Shown here piece by piece: positions 28,486 through 36,189 of a stretch of DNA of 64,000 nucleotides. A model generated the notes under the pieces. It had not been told where the DNA came from. It saw only the letters and a program-made list of their open reading frames with translations, and searched no databases. The stretch spans positions 1 through 64,000 of the forward strand of contig NZ_FXTH01000018.1 of assembly GCF_900182555.1 (NCBI RefSeq), in the 5' to 3' direction. Origin of the DNA: Fodinibius sediminis (GTDB lineage Bacteria > Bacteroidota > Rhodothermia > Balneolales > Balneolaceae). Within the stretch, counting starts at the first letter, position 1; every line of letters starts with the position of its first letter. A program made the translations under genes and the position numbers.

Positions 28486-29646
28486 ATGAAGCGATTTGAC
28501 TTTTTACAGCTAACGACTTTATTGGCAGGTTCAACTGTATTGTCCAGTCTCAACATTGGGAGTGGAAACACTCTGTTGACTGGTTATGATCAGCCACGAG
28601 GATATAACATACCACTGATTGATTTAGCAGATGAAACCGACCGCCAGATTGTAGTAGATCGAGAGAAAGGACAGTATTTGGGACATCCAACCACGGTATT
28701 ATTGGACGATCAAAAAACGATGTACACGGTATATCCCAAAGGACACGGGGGTGGGCAAATTGTGATGAAGAAAAGTACTAACGCCGGACTAACCTGGAGC
28801 GACCGGTTGCCGGTGCCTGATAATTGGTCAACTTCCAGGGAAGTTCCTACGATTTATCCAGTTGTAGGTCCAGACGGGACCAAGCGGTTGATTATGTTTT
28901 CCGGTTTATATCCTATCAGGATGGGATTTTCAGAAGACAATGGACAAACGTGGTCCTCCTTGGAACCGATTGGAGATTTCGGAGGTATTGTTGCCATGTC
29001 GGATCTGTTACGGCTTAAAGACGGTTCCTATATGGCCTTTTTCCATGATGATGGTCGATTTATTGATGACGGAGGTGAGGCCGGACAATTTTATGTTTAT
29101 AAGACGCGATCCACTGATGGAGGGCTCAGCTGGACCGATCCGGTGGTTGTTGCTACTCATCGGGAAGCCGATCTCTGTGAGCCTGGAGTACTGCGATCTC
29201 CCGATGGTAGCCAGATAGCCATGCTCTTACGTGAAAATAGCCGCCAGTTTAACTCATTTGTGACTTTTTCAGATGATGAAGGAACGACCTGGAGTGAGCC
29301 GGTAGAATTACCCGGAGCTTTAACCGGCGATCGTCACCAAGCTATTTATACCCACGACGGACGGTTATTTATTTCTTTCCGGGATACGACTCACATTTCA
29401 CCAACTAAGGGTGATTGGGTAGCTTGGGTTGGAACTTATGATGATATCCTCAATCCCCAGCGGGAAGGGCAGTATCGCGTGCGGCTTATGGACAATAAGC
29501 ATGAGTGGGACTGCGCGTATCCAGCCATGGAGCTATTACCAGACGGTACAATTGTTACTACCACCTACGGGCACTGGATCGAAGGGGAGGAGCCTTATAT
29601 CGTGAGTGTTCGTCTTACCATGGACGAGTTAGATCAAAGAGCATAA
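28486..29646 (+). CDS. Sialidase-superfamily BNR/Asp-box protein
   Basis: A 386-residue six-bladed propeller with four Asp boxes (STNAGLTWSD, SEDNGQTWSS, STDGGLSWTD, SDDEGTTWSE). The N-terminus MKRFDFLQLTTLLAG resembles a Bacteroidota Tat signal although the pair is Lys-Arg. The canonical RIP motif is not seen; instead the first blade has GHPTTVLLDDQKTMYTVYPKGHGGG. The protein is therefore a sialidase relative that may act on another sialic-acid linkage or lack hydrolase activity. It is 233 bases downstream of GH20 and 38 bases before nanA. Hydrolase or trans-sialidase type cannot be decided by eye. Confidence 0.82.
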   Translation: MKRFDFLQLTTLLAGSTVLSSLNIGSGNTLLTGYDQPRGYNIPLIDLADETDRQIVVDREKGQYLGHPTTVLLDDQKTMYTVYPKGHGGGQIVMKKSTNAGLTWSDRLPVPDNWSTSREVPTIYPVVGPDGTKRLIMFSGLYPIRMGFSEDNGQTWSSLEPIGDFGGIVAMSDLLRLKDGSYMAFFHDDGRFIDDGGEAGQFYVYKTRSTDGGLSWTDPVVVATHREADLCEPGVLRSPDGSQIAMLLRENSRQFNSFVTFSDDEGTTWSEPVELPGALTGDRHQAIYTHDGRLFISFRDTTHISPTKGDWVAWVGTYDDILNPQREGQYRVRLMDNKHEWDCAYPAMELLPDGTIVTTTYGHWIEGEEPYIVSVRLTMDELDQRA

Positions 29647-29684
29647 AATTTATAATTTAATTTTTATTAAACAGTATTTCTAAG

Positions 29685-30617
29685 ATGGATAGTCAAAAAA
29701 TTAAAGGATTAGTTGCAGCACCGTTTACTCCAATGAATCAAGATCGGAGTATTAACCTCAAGTTAATTCCAAAATTATATAAGCGATTTCGCCAGCTTGG
29801 CATTACAGGAGTTTTTATTAATGGATCAACCAGCGAGGGGCTATCACTCACGACAGCCGAACGAAAGGATCTTGCGGAGGCCTGGAGTGATACAGTGGAC
29901 GATGAATTTAAGCTTTTGATTCATGTGGGCCATGCTGGCATTGATGATGCTAAAGGCCTTGCATCTCATGCAGCCCAATGTACTTCGGTTGCAGGAATAT
30001 CTATGGTAGGTCCATTTTACAGAAAGCCCGGGACTGTAAGTGAACTCGTTTCTTTTTGTAGGGAAGTAGTTAGGGAAGCACCCGACCTGCCGTTCTATTA
30101 TTATCATATTCCCGCCCTATCGGGCGTGGATTTTACGATGTACGATTTTCTGGCCGAAGCATCAACCCGGATTCCCACATTGAGAGGGATTAAATTTACC
30201 AATAGTGACTTAATAGATTTTAGCCGGTGTTTAGAATACAATGATGGCGAATATGATATTATGTTTGGCAATGATGAGCTAATGAGTTGTGGACTTATGC
30301 TGGGAGCACGCGGTTTTGTTGGTAGTACCTATAACTTATTTCCTCACCTCTATCATGAAATAATCAATGCTTTTGATCATGGAGAACTGTCGAGAGTTCG
30401 CATACTTCAGCGAAAATCGATGGAATTTGTACGCTTGATAGATCAGTATGGTTATGGCGGTGCAGCGAAAGGAGTAATGAAATTATTAGCCTTGGATTGT
30501 GGGCCTGCCCGACTTCCATTAAGAACTATCAAATCGGATGAGCTAAAATCACTGGAAGAGGATCTTAAGCAAGCTGACTTCTTTAAATATACTATTCACA
30601 AACAGGCAGTTAGCTAA
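29685..30617 (+). CDS. nanA: N-acetylneuraminate lyase (NanA, DapA superfamily)
   Basis: A 310-residue TIM-barrel class I aldolase splitting N-acetylneuraminate into N-acetylmannosamine and pyruvate. The pyruvate-carboxylate loop is NGSTSEG (about residues 48-54), the family Tyr is in LPFYYYHIPALSG, and the Schiff-base Lys is in LRGIKFTNSDL. The YYYHIP and FTN strings favour NanA over dihydrodipicolinate synthase. Its products feed the epimerase at 13472. It is the last gene of the plus-strand operon and a hairpin follows at 30620. Confidence 0.93.
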   Translation: MDSQKIKGLVAAPFTPMNQDRSINLKLIPKLYKRFRQLGITGVFINGSTSEGLSLTTAERKDLAEAWSDTVDDEFKLLIHVGHAGIDDAKGLASHAAQCTSVAGISMVGPFYRKPGTVSELVSFCREVVREAPDLPFYYYHIPALSGVDFTMYDFLAEASTRIPTLRGIKFTNSDLIDFSRCLEYNDGEYDIMFGNDELMSCGLMLGARGFVGSTYNLFPHLYHEIINAFDHGELSRVRILQRKSMEFVRLIDQYGYGGAAKGVMKLLALDCGPARLPLRTIKSDELKSLEEDLKQADFFKYTIHKQAVS

Positions 30618-30619
30618 AT

Positions 30620-30654
30620 AGTGGGTGAGCCCCCCTCTTCATAATTCACCCACT
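30620..30654 (+). terminator. Hairpin after nanA
   Basis: AGTGGGTGA at 30620-30628 pairs perfectly with TCACCCACT at 30646-30654, 3 bases after the nanA stop. It lacks a T run, so it may be a bidirectional or Rho-independent-like end of low strength. Confidence 0.6.
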
Positions 30655-30665
30655 CATAAATGTAG

Positions 30666-30814
30666 AGAATCGGGCAATATATGATGTTTATGAATGTACT
30701 CATTCGGCGTTAAATCTCCTAGTGAGCTGTGAGGCCGAAAGGAGTTATAGTCGCTCCTCCAAGCCTCAATCTTTTGGCGGGCATCATTGAGGGAAAGGAA
30801 CCAATTGTAAGTTC
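30666..30814 (-). mobile_element. IS3-family transposase 3' remnant, right copy
   Basis: Read on the minus strand it gives [20 protein letters not shown] then [16 protein letters not shown], the C-terminus of IS3-family orfB, and a stop. The homologous end in the left remnant (10116) is diverged at about a third of positions by eye. The rest of the element is missing. Together the two pieces bracket the sialic-acid island. Confidence 0.85.
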
Positions 30815-31244
30815 AAAAAAACCGGTTTTGAAGATTCCCCTAATTAAGCGAAGATTACCCCTACTCTTAAGGACTTTCAATGGTTATATAGGTAAGTACG
30901 TTTCAGAACCGAATCCTACAGATTTTTAATTTTTCAGATCTTGTATAGAAGCCGATCTGAACATTCATCAATGTCTAAGCCTCTTTCCTAAAAGTCTGAA
31001 TAAATAACTCATCACTGGTCGTTCTTTTGAGAAGTTAGTTCAAGGATCATTTGCATGACGGCTGGTACTTTTGACTGGTACATAAATGGGGAGGGGCTCA
31101 ATAAGTAAATTTTATCTACTTTCATACGGTCAACTTTTAGGGGAGCCTACACAGGAGTTAATTTTAAAATGATGCAGGAGGAATCCTTGTCCCAGCCTTG
31201 TCCCGAAACAATAATTAACGTTAAATACTATAACTTAAGGATGA
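30815..31244. other. Gene-free stretch right of the island
   Basis: No frame with convincing coding content, apart from the ORF at 30729-30929 that is a shadow of the IS remnant. It may hold decayed integrase-type sequence, since it adjoins the tRNA-fragment repeat at 31245. Confidence 0.4.
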
Positions 31245-31281
31245 ATAAAAAAGCCCATAACTCATTGCGAGTCATGGGCTT
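31245..31281 (-). terminator. Terminator downstream of tRNA fragment, copy A
   Basis: AAGCCCAT at 31251-31258 pairs with ATGGGCTT at 31274-31281; on the minus strand six T residues follow. It is placed as a tRNA gene terminator would be. Confidence 0.78.
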
Positions 31282-31288
31282 ATAGAGA

Positions 31289-31330
31289 GTACGCCCGAAA
31301 GGATTCGAACCCTTAACCTTCTGATCCGAA
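31289..31330 (-). tRNA. tRNA-Arg(TCG)-like 3' fragment, copy A (not functional)
   Basis: The minus strand reads from the anticodon loop (TTCGGATCAGAAGG) through the T arm (GGGTTCGAATCC) to the acceptor end (TTTCGGGCGTAC). The anticodon would be TCG. The 5' half is absent: beyond the anticodon the sequence is unrelated and there is no D arm. Such fragments are typical att sites of integrases that use the anticodon-to-3' end. Confidence 0.7.
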
Positions 31331-31522
31331 GACAGTCTGTAATATGGTATTATGCTCTATAGAGAGCGATTTTGAGATTTTATGTAACATCATTTGTAAC
31401 AACTAATAGGAAAGCTGGGAAAGCAATTCATTGGAGAAATATGCCTCTAGATCCGTAATCTAAACGAGATATTTCTGTGCGTGAAATAGACCGTAATGAG
31501 GTAGAGCTGTTAAAAAGAACCT

Positions 31523-33181
31523 CTAACTTGTTTGCTTTTGTTCAACTGCTTGAAACGACCAGTTCCCGTACTGCTCAGCAGTAATATCCTCAAGCTGACG
31601 CTGTTGAGTTTCAACCCCAAACATTGCCAGAGCTATCGCAGCAAGCCCCATGGGCACAGCACCAATAAGAGATGTTCCGAGAATAGAAGGTGAAGCCACT
31701 GACAGTACAACTAATCCGATTACTATTACACCTCCTGCTTTGCTTATACCAGCTCCCAAACCACTGCCACGAGATCGCAGGCGGGTAGGATAAATCTCTA
31801 CACAATATGCAGAAAGTACTGCTACTACTGAGCTGATTCCCCATATGGGCATAACCAGCAGGGCGTAGAGCAGAGGCTGGTTATCGGCTACAGCACTTCC
31901 CGCAAAGGCAAAGCCGAGCAGCGATAAAGCAGTAAATCCGCTTAAAAGTATCAGGGTGTTCTTGCTGCTCCATCTACCGTACATCCAGGCTATGAGAAAA
32001 TTAAGCGGGAATCCAATAAGTGCAGAATCGCGAAGCATGTAGTTAGCTTCGGCTTCCGTGAAACCCATATTTTGCAGGTTGGATGGGATCCAAAGCTGGA
32101 ATCCAAAAGAGACGAACCCAACCCCGAGTGCCAACAGAATGACCGCTGAAGTGATCTTATGAAACGGCGGTTGAAATAACTGGATGAGACGATCCTGCAC
32201 GTTTTCTTCAACATTAAGTTTGGTCGATTCATCCTCGATAATTTTGGCACCGTATCGTTGCATTACTTTTTTTGCCTCTTCATGGCGTCCGCGGGTAAGC
32301 AGGTAGCGAGGCGATTCCGGAATCCAGTTGTTGAGCAGAATAAGAAATACGCCGGTAGGCAGGCCTATCAGCCAGAGAATTCGCCAACTGTATATGGGTA
32401 CTAGCTCGGCGGCAAGCCAGCTAGTCAAAATGTAGGCTCCAATAACGTCTCCGCCTATAAGTACCATAATCCAGCCCCGATGGCGTGCGGGTATGGTTTC
32501 GGCCATTATTGTATACATGATCGGGAGCATCCCTCCGACTCCAAGTCCCATAATGAAACACATAAAAACATTCATCGAATAGGTAGGCATTGAGCCACAG
32601 ATACTGGTGCCAATGAAAGTTACAGCAGCCAGCAGTATTGAAGCGCGTCGTCCGATAGTATCTCCCAGCCATCCCCACACAAAAGAACCAATGACGGTAC
32701 CTAGAATTCCTGCAAAGGGAACCAATGCGGCGGGAACAGTTCCATCGGGATTTAAGGGGGATTTAAGTCCGTATTCTTCGGTCATACCGGGAAGCACAAA
32801 GGACAGGGTAGTGGGTTTCATCACATCGATGGTTACAGCAGCGGCCATAACCAGAAGCAATGCGACGTGTGATGAACGAATAGGAGCATCATCCAAAGCA
32901 CGCACCTTCAGGTTCATTATTTCAGAGCGTTGAGATTCAGACTTTGGGATTAATCCGTAGAGGGTGAGCAGAAGTCCGGCAACAATCAGAACCATTCCGA
33001 TCATCATAGGTATATCCATCGGCATACCTACCAGCCGGTAGCCTGTTTCACTAGCCTTGAGATACATCGGAAGATGGAGGATTACACCAACTGTTACAGC
33101 CAATATCCCAGCCCAAAAAGCTGCTTTATGGGCATAAATGATGCCGCCGATAGAATTTGAAGATGAATCCAATGTTGGCAA
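31523..33181 (-). CDS. MFS transporter, sugar/aromatic-acid porter type
   Basis: A 552-residue membrane protein. The first 85 residues hold two extra helices (HKAAFWAGILAVTVGVI and MIGMVLIVAGLLLTLYG), then a standard 12-helix major facilitator domain begins. Family signatures are visible: GWLGDTIGRRASILL between helices 2 and 3, the PESPRYLLTRGRHEEA motif after helix 6, and a PTRLRSRGSGLG loop near the end. The sugar-porter/aromatic-acid:H+ symporter group is the best fit; substrate unknown. It stands alone between two tRNA-fragment repeats, so it may be cargo of an integrated element. Confidence 0.87.
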   Translation of the reverse strand: MPTLDSSSNSIGGIIYAHKAAFWAGILAVTVGVILHLPMYLKASETGYRLVGMPMDIPMMIGMVLIVAGLLLTLYGLIPKSESQRSEIMNLKVRALDDAPIRSSHVALLLVMAAAVTIDVMKPTTLSFVLPGMTEEYGLKSPLNPDGTVPAALVPFAGILGTVIGSFVWGWLGDTIGRRASILLAAVTFIGTSICGSMPTYSMNVFMCFIMGLGVGGMLPIMYTIMAETIPARHRGWIMVLIGGDVIGAYILTSWLAAELVPIYSWRILWLIGLPTGVFLILLNNWIPESPRYLLTRGRHEEAKKVMQRYGAKIIEDESTKLNVEENVQDRLIQLFQPPFHKITSAVILLALGVGFVSFGFQLWIPSNLQNMGFTEAEANYMLRDSALIGFPLNFLIAWMYGRWSSKNTLILLSGFTALSLLGFAFAGSAVADNQPLLYALLVMPIWGISSVVAVLSAYCVEIYPTRLRSRGSGLGAGISKAGGVIVIGLVVLSVASPSILGTSLIGAVPMGLAAIALAMFGVETQQRQLEDITAEQYGNWSFQAVEQKQTS

Positions 33182-33814
33182 TTACCTATTATTCTGATTG
33201 TTGATGATTAATAAGGAGAAACAAGTTTTTTGGTATATAACTGAGTTTTGTAAAAAAGGCAAAAGCTTAGGTTTTATAGCTGAAGAAAATTATTTATCCG
33301 ATTGGTGACAAAGCTGCGAATAATAGCCACACCTAGCTCTTCTGAATGAATACTTCCGTGGATACATCCAGTAAATTGGCAGCAGTCTGCAGGTTATGTA
33401 GGTGCGGCTCCTTGGGGGGTAATCTGGCTATCGAAGATGGTATTTTATAAAAACTCTGCACCCAGCGGTTGAGGAATCCACCGTATGGCCAATACAACGG
33501 ATTTTTGTGCCAATTCCCTGGTAAAGCCCCGAATATAGAAGCCTTCATACGAGAGTCTAGTAGTATAATAGCACAAAATTGCCCGAAAACTCTAGGTTAG
33601 AATGGTATAGTTTCCAGGGAAGCCTGCATTTCAAACAGAGTTCGAATTTTCCAAATCCTTAAGGTACGGGTCATAATTGGTCTATCAGTGTAATGGTCGC
33701 AAAAAGATAAACACCAGGTAAAACTGACATTCCATGTACCATCATTTGTTACATCAGGATGGAGAAAAGATGAGCTTTCCCGTGTTTTCCAGTTAGGATA
33801 AAATGAAACTAAAA
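33182..33814. other. Decayed stretch between MFS gene and repeat B
   Basis: No intact gene. A minus-strand frame at 33333-33548 ends with LQTAANLLDVSTEVFIQ, which resembles the helix-turn-helix of excisionase-type antitoxins (TAANLLxVS). At 33728-33760 the sequence with ACATCATTTGTTACATCA echoes the TAACATCAT.TGTAACAAC element of the flanking repeats in inverted sense. Both suggest remains of an integrative element. Confidence 0.35.
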
Positions 33815-33848
33815 TAAAAAGTGCCCGCCAAAAAATGACGGGCACTTT
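33815..33848 (-). terminator. Terminator downstream of tRNA fragment, copy B
   Basis: AAGTGCCCG at 33819-33827 pairs perfectly with CGGGCACTT at 33839-33847. The run of A before it gives a T run on the minus strand. Confidence 0.82.
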
Positions 33849-33854
33849 ACTTAA

Positions 33855-33897
33855 GTACGCCCGGTAGGACTCGAACCCACAACTTTCAGATCCGAAA
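33855..33897 (-). tRNA. tRNA-Arg(TCG)-like 3' fragment, copy B (not functional)
   Basis: The minus strand reads TTTCGGATCTGAAAG, the T arm GGGTTCGAGTCC and the acceptor end TACCGGGCGTAC. As in copy A, the sequence stops matching tRNA at the anticodon. The two fragments differ at several positions, so they are not a recent duplication. Confidence 0.68.
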
Positions 33898-34060
33898 CCA
33901 AACTGATATATGGCTTTATGATTCATAGAGGTTGATTTTGAGGTGTCATGTTACATCATGTGTAACAACGAGTAGGAAAGCTGTGAAAACTATTCATTGG
34001 ATATAGTTGCCCCCTGATCCGTAATCTATGCGATATATTCCTGTGCGCGAAATGGGCTGC

Positions 34061-34337
34061 GATTTTGGGATTTCATGTAGTACTATTTGTAGTACCGAAC
34101 AGGAATAAGGGGAAACGGTTTCCCGAAATTTATTATCACATCCTAAAGAAACTTAGAATGAGTATCAGTGGTCTATCCTGATAAATTTGTTGAGGGTGAT
34201 CTATATCATTCAATATTATAGTCATCTCAATAGCATACCTCTAAGTATTACCAGTATAATAGATAGTTTCTACTTAATAAGTACAGTCATTAATAAATTG
34301 CATTCAGAGTTAATAAGAATATGTAAGAAAAATTTCT
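34061..34337. other. AT-rich upstream region of the Rrf2-type gene
   Basis: No coding content is seen. It contains the perfect palindrome TACTTAATAAGTA at 34271-34283 and an imperfect FNR-like sequence around 34190-34220 (TTGTTGAGGGTGATC). Either could be an extra regulator site. Confidence 0.35.
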
Positions 34338-34365
34338 ATATTTGAGACAAGATAGTCTTAAATAT
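34338..34365 (+). promoter_or_regulatory. 28-bp palindromic operator overlapping the Rrf2 gene promoter
   Basis: ATATTT-G-AGAC-AAGATA-GTCT-T-AAATAT is a dyad with 11-base arms and a single mismatch (44 against 59). It overlaps TATATTTG at 34337-34344, a good -7 element, and ends 11 bases before the ATG. Size and place fit an Rrf2-family operator for autoregulation. Confidence 0.72.
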
Positions 34366-34376
34366 GTAATAACGCT

Positions 34377-34841
34377 ATGCTCTTATCAAAATCGTGTATA
34401 TATGGAATGCGTGGGGCTCTATATCTGGCATCCAGCTCTAACAGTAAATATATCTCTATCAAGCAGATAAGTAACGACTTGGATATTTCTCCCCACTTTT
34501 TAACGAAGATAATGCAGGAACTAACGAAAGCTGGTCTTTTGGAATCACAAAAGGGGCCTAAGGGTGGAGTTCGACTTAAAAAGGATGGTAATGAGGTTGC
34601 CTTGGTTGAAATAGTCGCCGCGATTGATGGTATGGACTTACTTACCGAATGTGCTTTGGGATTGCCGGGATGTGGCACAGCCAAACCCTGTCCGCTACAT
34701 GAACAGTGGGCCGATACCAGAGATGAAATCAGAGTGATGCTGGAGGAAACCACCTTGACTGATTTGGCACGCAAAGGAAAGGAGGGTAATTTGCGTATCA
34801 CAGCAGACGGTACTTTCGATTGGCTCCCAAAAGATAATTGA
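34377..34841 (+). CDS. Rrf2 family regulator, NsrR/IscR-like
   Basis: A 154-residue winged-helix regulator. The helix-turn-helix (SIKQISNDLDISPHFLTKIMQEL, about 27-49) and the wing RGGVRL-like PKGGVRLKKDG are typical Rrf2. Three cysteines, 92, 99 and 105 (ECALGLPGCGTAKPCPLH), have the spacing C-X6-C-X5-C expected for the Fe-S ligands of NsrR-type proteins. The cluster would be lost on NO or oxidative damage and relieve repression. It has its own operator just upstream, and a membrane protein gene follows 23 bases after its stop. Confidence 0.9.
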   Translation: MLLSKSCIYGMRGALYLASSSNSKYISIKQISNDLDISPHFLTKIMQELTKAGLLESQKGPKGGVRLKKDGNEVALVEIVAAIDGMDLLTECALGLPGCGTAKPCPLHEQWADTRDEIRVMLEETTLTDLARKGKEGNLRITADGTFDWLPKDN

Positions 34842-34864
34842 CAGCTATTATTAGAAGTAGTTTT

Positions 34865-35356
34865 ATGTATTATATCTCAGTCTATATTCATATCCTTTCG
34901 GCTATTTTTTGGATTGGTGGCATGATGTTTACCGTTGCTGTGTTAGTACCAGCTTCAAGGAATAAATTACTGGTTCAAAATCGGGGTACCTTTTTCAAGA
35001 TTATAGGCGAAAAGTTTAGTAAAATTTCGTGGTTCCTTTTTCTGATTTTACTGGTTACAGGAGTTACGAATTTAGTAGGCCGAGGTATTCCCTTGGGAAG
35101 TTTGCTAAACGCTTCTTTTTGGGACAGTGGATTCGGATCGCATTTGTTTATAAAGCTTCATTTGTTTGCAGGTGTGCTTATCTTAAGTGGGATTCATGAT
35201 TTTTATGCTGGTCCCAAGGCTGCCCGGCTAATGAATGAAGATGAAGAAGCAATACAAACACAGAGGTTTCGGAAAATATCTTCCTGGATTGGCCGCATAA
35301 ATTTTCTCCTTGGATTGGCAATTCTATACTATGCGATTCGGCTTACACGGGGATAA
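34865..35356 (+). CDS. CopD-like four-helix membrane protein
   Basis: About 163 residues from the ATG at 34865; a TTG at 34838 would overlap the Rrf2 stop. Four helices are seen. The first has YIHILSAIFWIGGMMFTVAVLVP, with the His that in CopD/YeaQ-type (DUF4149, cytochrome-b-like) proteins may bind heme or copper. LHLFAGVLILSGIHDFYAGP gives a further pair of His. It shares the promoter and operator of the regulator and so is likely the direct target of its NO/Fe-S response. Its molecular role is not established. Confidence 0.8.
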   Translation: MYYISVYIHILSAIFWIGGMMFTVAVLVPASRNKLLVQNRGTFFKIIGEKFSKISWFLFLILLVTGVTNLVGRGIPLGSLLNASFWDSGFGSHLFIKLHLFAGVLILSGIHDFYAGPKAARLMNEDEEAIQTQRFRKISSWIGRINFLLGLAILYYAIRLTRG

Positions 35357-35365
35357 TACCTAAAT

Positions 35366-36181
35366 CTATTTTGGATGATGTGATAAGGAAAAATTTATAG
35401 GACCTTGACCTTTTCCCAGGCCAGGCGCACTTTTAATGGCATGAATAATAAATTGCTTGGCTTGCTCAGCCGCCTGACGCAGCGATTTCCCTTTTGCCAG
35501 TAAGGCACTAATTGCAGCTGAAAAAGCATCACCTGCTCCATGGGTATGCTGGGTTGGGTATCGTTTTGATGTCAACCAGATCATCTCATTCCCATCAAAG
35601 AAAAGGTCATTTGAGTTCTTGCTTTCTTTTTGGTGTCCTCCTTTAATGACCACAGACTTAGAACCCATTTCTAACAAACGTTTTGCAGCTTGTTCCATAT
35701 CGTCGCTGTTGTTTATTTGCTCTTTAGTCAAAAGTTCGGCTTCTGGAATATTGGGAGTTAAAACATCGGAGAGTTGCAACAGATGCTCGATATAATAGTT
35801 CTGAGCATTCTTTGATAGCAAGATATCCCCGCGCTTGGTAACCATAACGGGATCAACCACAATGGGGCAGGAGATAGTTGCTAAATCATCAGCTACGGCC
35901 ACGATGGTTTCTTTACTAAAAAGCATACCCGTTTTTGTGACGGATGGTTTTATATCCTGGATTACGCTTTGACATTGTTGTCTGATAAAGGAGGGATCTA
36001 TAGGGTTCACCTCTGATACTCCCTGAGTGTTACCGGCCGTTAGACAGGTGATGGCAGTCATCCCATAGATACCATAATGAGAAAATGTCTTAAGATCAGC
36101 TTGCAAGCCAGCACCTCCACTGGGATCACTCCCGGCGATGGTTAAGGCAGTTGGGACCGTGTTCTCAGAAACTGAATTCAT
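35366..36181 (-). CDS. ThiD/PdxK-type hydroxymethylpyrimidine or pyridoxal kinase
   Basis: A 271-residue ribokinase-fold kinase. ALTIAGSDPSGGAGLQADLKTF at the start and AITCLTAGNTQGV are ThiD hallmarks for binding HMP or HMP phosphate. PNIPEAELL and the ATP/catalytic loop HTHGAGDAFSAAI follow. Classic ThiD has Cys in that loop (GTGCT); here it is Asp, as in pyridoxal kinases and ribokinases. With yggS, the PLP-homeostasis gene, 8 bases upstream, pyridoxal phosphorylation is a real alternative to thiamine synthesis. The two genes form one minus-strand unit. Confidence 0.88.
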   Translation of the reverse strand: MNSVSENTVPTALTIAGSDPSGGAGLQADLKTFSHYGIYGMTAITCLTAGNTQGVSEVNPIDPSFIRQQCQSVIQDIKPSVTKTGMLFSKETIVAVADDLATISCPIVVDPVMVTKRGDILLSKNAQNYYIEHLLQLSDVLTPNIPEAELLTKEQINNSDDMEQAAKRLLEMGSKSVVIKGGHQKESKNSNDLFFDGNEMIWLTSKRYPTQHTHGAGDAFSAAISALLAKGKSLRQAAEQAKQFIIHAIKSAPGLGKGQGPINFSLSHHPK

Positions 36182-36189
36182 TAGTACAG

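Larger units (their letters stand above)
31245..31500. repeat. Direct repeat A (terminator, tRNA 3' end, adjacent sequence)
   Basis: A block of about 250 bases that recurs diverged at 33815-34060. Beyond the tRNA fragment both copies share GATTTTGAG, a TAACATCAT.TGTAACAAC string, AGGAAAGCTG, ATTCATTGGA and GATCCGTAATCTA. The two lie 2.6 kb apart in the same orientation on either side of the MFS gene. Confidence 0.7.
33815..34060. repeat. Direct repeat B
   Basis: The diverged partner of repeat A (31245-31500). Past its end, at 34066-34095, a further partial copy (GATTTTGGGATTTCATGTAG...TTGTAGTACC) follows, so the region may have been hit by more than one integration. Confidence 0.65.

Noticed and set aside
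31245-34095. CRISPR-like repeats
   Set aside because: The repeats are two long, diverged blocks with tRNA ends, not short regular units with spacers. No CRISPR array was seen in the window.
34190-34220. FNR-like sequence TTGTTGAGGGTGATC
   Set aside because: Only a partial match to TTGATnnnnATCAA; the right half-site is wrong.
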